Assembly: GCF_003353175.1 (NCBI RefSeq)
Contig: NZ_QHKS01000019.1
Location: forward strand, 2,501 to 66,500
Length of the DNA: 64,000 nt
Reading direction: 5' to 3'
From: Paraburkholderia lacunae
GTDB taxonomy: Bacteria; Pseudomonadota; Gammaproteobacteria; Burkholderiales; Burkholderiaceae
Below, one piece after another: positions 61,606-64,000 of the stretch. Below the pieces are notes generated by a model that was not told where the DNA came from, made no database searches, and saw nothing but the letters and a program-made list of their open reading frames with translations. Position 1 is the stretch's first letter. Each line of letters opens with the position of its first letter. Both the position numbers and the translations under genes were made by a program.

Positions 61606-62061
61606 TCAGGCCCCCTTCGCGGCTTGCTTGATCGCCGCGCGGATGCGGTTGTACGTCCCACAGCGGCAGATGTTGCCGGCCATGGCGGCGTCGATGTCCG
61701 CGTCGGAGGGATTCGGGTTGCTTGCCAACAGCGAAGCCGCCGACATCACCTGCCCCGACTGGCAGTATCCGCATTGCACGACATCCAGTTGACGCCATGC
61801 CTGCTGGACCTTCTGCCCGGCCGGCGTGTTGCCCACTGCTTCGATAGTGGTGATCTTCCTGTCGCCGACCGCGGACGCCGGCAGCACGCACGAGCGTACC
61901 GCGACGCCGTCGAGATGCACGGTGCACGCGCCGCATTGGGCGATGCCGCAACCGAACTTGGTGCCGGTCAAGCCGACGATGTCGCGCAAGACCCACAGCA
62001 AGGGCATGTCGGGCGGTGCATCGACGGTATGGGTCTGGCCGTTGATGTTAAGCGTTGTCAT
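61606..62061 (-). CDS. 2Fe-2S subunit of a xanthine-oxidase-family dehydrogenase (IorA-like)
   Basis: A 151-residue protein with both iron-sulfur clusters of the family: the plant-type set C38, C43, C46, C58 (CGIAQCGACTVHLDG) and the helical-bundle set C97, C100, C132, C134 (CGYCQSGQ, CRCGTY). The ATG at 62061 begins the conserved sequence; the frame upstream to 62334 is unrelated. It is the first gene of the leftward operon with the molybdopterin subunit and a triheme cytochrome c, and would pass electrons from the Mo centre to the cytochrome. It has no signal peptide, and is probably carried across by the twin-arginine signal of its partner. Confidence 0.94.
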   Translation of the reverse strand: MTTLNINGQTHTVDAPPDMPLLWVLRDIVGLTGTKFGCGIAQCGACTVHLDGVAVRSCVLPASAVGDRKITTIEAVGNTPAGQKVQQAWRQLDVVQCGYCQSGQVMSAASLLASNPNPSDADIDAAMAGNICRCGTYNRIRAAIKQAAKGA

Positions 62062-62503
62062 GGGCGGCTCCGATTGGCGTTTATTGTTTATCAGTCTGTT
62101 TAGACGGGGACGTTGAACCAAAACGCAAAGGCGTGCCGCGTTTATTCGACAAGCCGTACTAATACGCGATGAGGCTGGTGTGCGATTGAAGCGGAAGATC
62201 GGTGCAGCGCGAGAGCGCCATAAGGGACGGGGAAATTGTAGCCGCCGCGAAAAAAATTCGCCGCGACGCTGCACGTGTTCGTGCGCGGACAAGCGCCCGG
62301 CCCGATTGCGAGGAGAAGCTGAAACGGGATTCAAATCAATGCGTTACCGTCGGCTCGACGATTCGCGCTAACGCAGCGCAGGCGATTGCCGAGTTGTTCC
62401 TGATTCATTGCCGAGCGATTTTGTTAGCATGGGTATGGCTTGACCCAATCAGCCGGCTTGATCCGGCCTGACTGTCTGACAGAAGCGCGAAAGGAGCAGC
62501 ACG
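62062..62503. other. 442-base divergent intergenic region
   Basis: No supported gene. The left part near 62080-62105 is AT-rich (TTTATTGTTTATCAGTCTG) and is the probable promoter area of the dehydrogenase operon. AAAGGAG before 62504 is the ribosome binding site of the rightward gene. Confidence 0.5.
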
Positions 62504-62902
62504 ATGAACGACCAGCAAAACATTCAATTCCTCTCGGAGATTCGCCGACCGCTATTGACGCTGCATAAGGCGATTCTCGATCACGAACGCGCCTCGTATG
62601 AAAAGGAATTTGGTCCGGTAACGCCCGCGGCATTCCTGCAAGTGCTCATCAACGGTTCGGCGTTTCGCTGGCTGACGCCGCTCTCCACCGTCATCGCCAA
62701 CGTCGACGAGATTCTCGACGATAAAGAGGCCGACTCGGCCGACCGGCTCGCCGCAGTCGAAGCGGTCACGGGGCTCTTCTCTCCCAATCAGCCCGACAAT
62801 GCCTTTCTGCCGCGTTATCTGCCGCTGTTGCAGGCCGATCCGGCGATCCTGCATCACCACGGCGAGGTCTCGCAACTGCTGCGGGGCACTCAAACGAAGT
62901 AG
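62504..62902 (+). CDS. Conserved-looking hypothetical cytoplasmic protein
   Basis: A 132-residue soluble protein starting at ATG 62504 with AAAGGAG seven bases upstream. It is mostly helical in appearance (ERASYEKEFGPVTPAAFLQV, STVIANVDEILDDKEADSAD) and ends ILHHHGEVSQLLRGTQTK. No motif, signal or membrane segment. I recall similar short proteins in Burkholderia genomes but cannot name a function. It stands alone. Confidence 0.75.
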   Translation: MNDQQNIQFLSEIRRPLLTLHKAILDHERASYEKEFGPVTPAAFLQVLINGSAFRWLTPLSTVIANVDEILDDKEADSADRLAAVEAVTGLFSPNQPDNAFLPRYLPLLQADPAILHHHGEVSQLLRGTQTK

Positions 62903-63302
62903 CCGGCTGCGCTACTCATCCACTTCGTCGACATGGGCCGAAGACGTCTTCGGCTCCCGAATTCCCTCACCATTGCAGAACGCGCGTTCTGGCCGATAAG
63001 GCGTCGTCCGCTGCAACTCGGAATCGGCCTGCCCAGCGTGATTACCGAGCTTCCCGGCACCGGCCGACACAACAACACCTTCTTTCAAGGCAATTCGTGC
63101 TCGATTCGTAATAGTTCGCCGTACCGGCGCTGCCCGCAAGTCGATCGGCCAGTGCGATGCATGACAATCCCTGGCTTTGCTGAATAAATCAAAGGTGAGG
63201 TTTTGCGGGAGACATACAGCGAATGCGCGACGACGCAAGCCGATCGACACTCTTTATATGAGCCTGTTAAGGTAAGCGGACTTTCTCACGATGCTCCCCG
63301 CT
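62903..63302. other. 400-base stretch with a possible insertion-sequence end
   Basis: No supported gene. At 63173-63190 the sequence GGCTTTGCTGAATAAATC resembles the terminal inverted repeats of some IS5-family elements. No transposase frame or matching second end is visible, so at most this is a decayed IS remnant. Open frames on both strands here show no protein similarity. Confidence 0.35.
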
Positions 63303-64000
63303 ATGAAAAACTGGCCGCTCACCGAAAGCTATGCATTCCGTGCTCAAACCGTGCGCTTTCACGTAACCGGCAACGGTCCGCCGTTGGTGCTGATTCATGG
63401 CACACCGTTTTCTTCGTATGTGTGGCATCGCATCGCCCCGTACCTCGCGCAGATTCGCACTGTCTATTACTACGACCTGCTCGGCTATGGCCAATCGCAG
63501 CAGTGCGACGGTCAGGACGTGTCGCTCGGCGTGCAGAATGTTCTGCTGGCGGAATTGCTCGCGCATTGGCAACTGAAGAGTCCAGACGTCATAGCACATG
63601 ACTTCGGCGGTGCGACTTCGTTGCGTGCGCATCTGATCGACGGTTGCGACTATCGCAGCCTTACGCTGATCGATCCGGTCGCCGTCGCGCCGTGGGGTTC
63701 GCCGTTCGTGCGGCACGTGCGCGAGCACGGCGACGCGTTCGCCGGACTGCCGCCTTATATCCACGAAGCGGTGGTGAAAGCGTATGTGCGTGGCGCCGTC
63801 GCACGCGATATTCCAGAACAGGAACTCGCGCCTTACGTGACACCGTGGCTCGGCGAAACCGGACAAGCCGCGTTCTACCGGCAGATCGCGCAAATGGACC
63901 AGCGCTACACCGACCAGGTCGAAGCGCGCTATCCGCAGGTGCGGTGTCCGACGCAAATCCTGTGGGGCGAAGACGACCAATGGATTCCGCTGGAGCGCGG
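63303..64000 (+). CDS. Alpha/beta hydrolase with Asp nucleophile (haloalkane dehalogenase/epoxide hydrolase-like), cut by the window end
   Basis: The frame from ATG 63303 (or 63291, four residues earlier) stays open to the end of the window, 232 residues or more. It has the oxyanion region LVLIHGTPFSSYVWHRI and, at the nucleophile elbow, AHDFGGATS, with Asp in place of Ser. The acid region ILWGEDDQWIPLERG lies at the very end; the catalytic His should follow outside the window. An Asp nucleophile points to dehalogenase or epoxide hydrolase chemistry rather than an esterase. The substrate is unknown. Confidence 0.85.
   Translation, partial: MKNWPLTESYAFRAQTVRFHVTGNGPPLVLIHGTPFSSYVWHRIAPYLAQIRTVYYYDLLGYGQSQQCDGQDVSLGVQNVLLAELLAHWQLKSPDVIAHDFGGATSLRAHLIDGCDYRSLTLIDPVAVAPWGSPFVRHVREHGDAFAGLPPYIHEAVVKAYVRGAVARDIPEQELAPYVTPWLGETGQAAFYRQIAQMDQRYTDQVEARYPQVRCPTQILWGEDDQWIPLER

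Noticed and set aside
59367..61631. A 754-codon open frame on the plus strand opposite the molybdopterin subunit
   Set aside because: Exact antisense of a gene with full family motifs. Its translation is Arg/His/Asp-rich with no known domain, typical of the complementary strand of high-GC genes.
62912..63250. A 112-codon minus-strand frame before the hydrolase
   Set aside because: No motif, no ribosome binding site, and a plus-strand frame of similar size overlaps it; treated as non-coding.
1..64000. tRNA, rRNA and complete insertion sequences
   Set aside because: No cloverleaf-like segment, rRNA core sequence or intact transposase frame was recognised by eye; a dedicated tRNA/rRNA scan was not possible here.

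Overview
The window looks like chromosomal DNA of a high-GC betaproteobacterium of the Burkholderiaceae, most likely Paraburkholderia or a close relative. The evidence is the aerobic cobalamin cluster with a CobN/ChlID-type chelatase, two small DUF4148 secreted proteins, a LipA lipase with its LifO foldase, GcvA-type LysR regulators, and Burkholderia-like base and codon use. No rRNA, tRNA or CRISPR array was recognised. About 58 genes or gene remnants are supported, and coding density is high.

Layout. (1) 0.3-11.8 kb: a cobalamin locus built from two divergent operons, cobW-cobN-chlI/chlD leftward and cobA-cobE-cobO-cobB-bluB rightward. Each has its own cobalamin riboswitch, and the two aptamers lie head to head. 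The chelatase AAA+ and VWA subunits appear to be joined by a -1 frameshift on a run of seven A. (2) 11.8-17.2 kb: a DUF4136 lipoprotein, then a response regulator / LysM-FecR protein / CHASE2 histidine kinase operon. (3) 17.2-18.4 kb: an AT-rich stretch with nested inverted repeats and the remnant of a phage-type integrase. (4) 18.4-28.3 kb: a LysR regulator divergent from a catabolic operon with a split transketolase, an SDR dehydrogenase, a TRAP transporter (DctP and fused DctQM), a second full-length transketolase and a hydroxypyruvate-reductase-like enzyme. (5) 28.4-35.6 kb: a SWIM/SNF2 helicase, a DeoR regulator, and a dimethylglycine/sarcosine-dehydrogenase-like gene whose frame is broken. 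(6) 35.6-40.2 kb: an ECF sigma factor region with two anti-sigma-like membrane proteins, a catalase-related peroxidase, cytochrome b561 and a DUF4148 protein, tied together by five copies of GGAATA-N16/17-GTT. (7) 40.2-50 kb: LifO/LipA, AraC, NAD(P)-binding protein, RibA, CBS protein, DUF4148, 3-methyladenine glycosylase, BON protein and a Ca2+/H+ antiporter. (8) 50-57.9 kb: a LysR regulator divergent from two consecutive ABC importers (polyamine type, then polar amino acid type). (9) 57.9-62.1 kb: a molybdenum hydroxylase (2Fe-2S and molybdopterin subunits) with a triheme cytochrome c. (10) 62.5-64 kb: a hypothetical gene, a possible IS end, and a truncated alpha/beta hydrolase with an aspartate nucleophile.

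How the parts work together. The cobalamin genes insert cobalt, amidate and adenosylate the corrin, and make the lower ligand dimethylbenzimidazole; B12 itself would repress both arms. The transketolase operon has uptake, oxidation, two-carbon transfer and 2-hydroxyacid reduction steps but no kinase, so its substrate is unclear. The ECF region looks like a self-contained stress regulon. The most noteworthy items are the chlI/chlD frameshift, the five-site ECF promoter set and the double-transketolase pathway.
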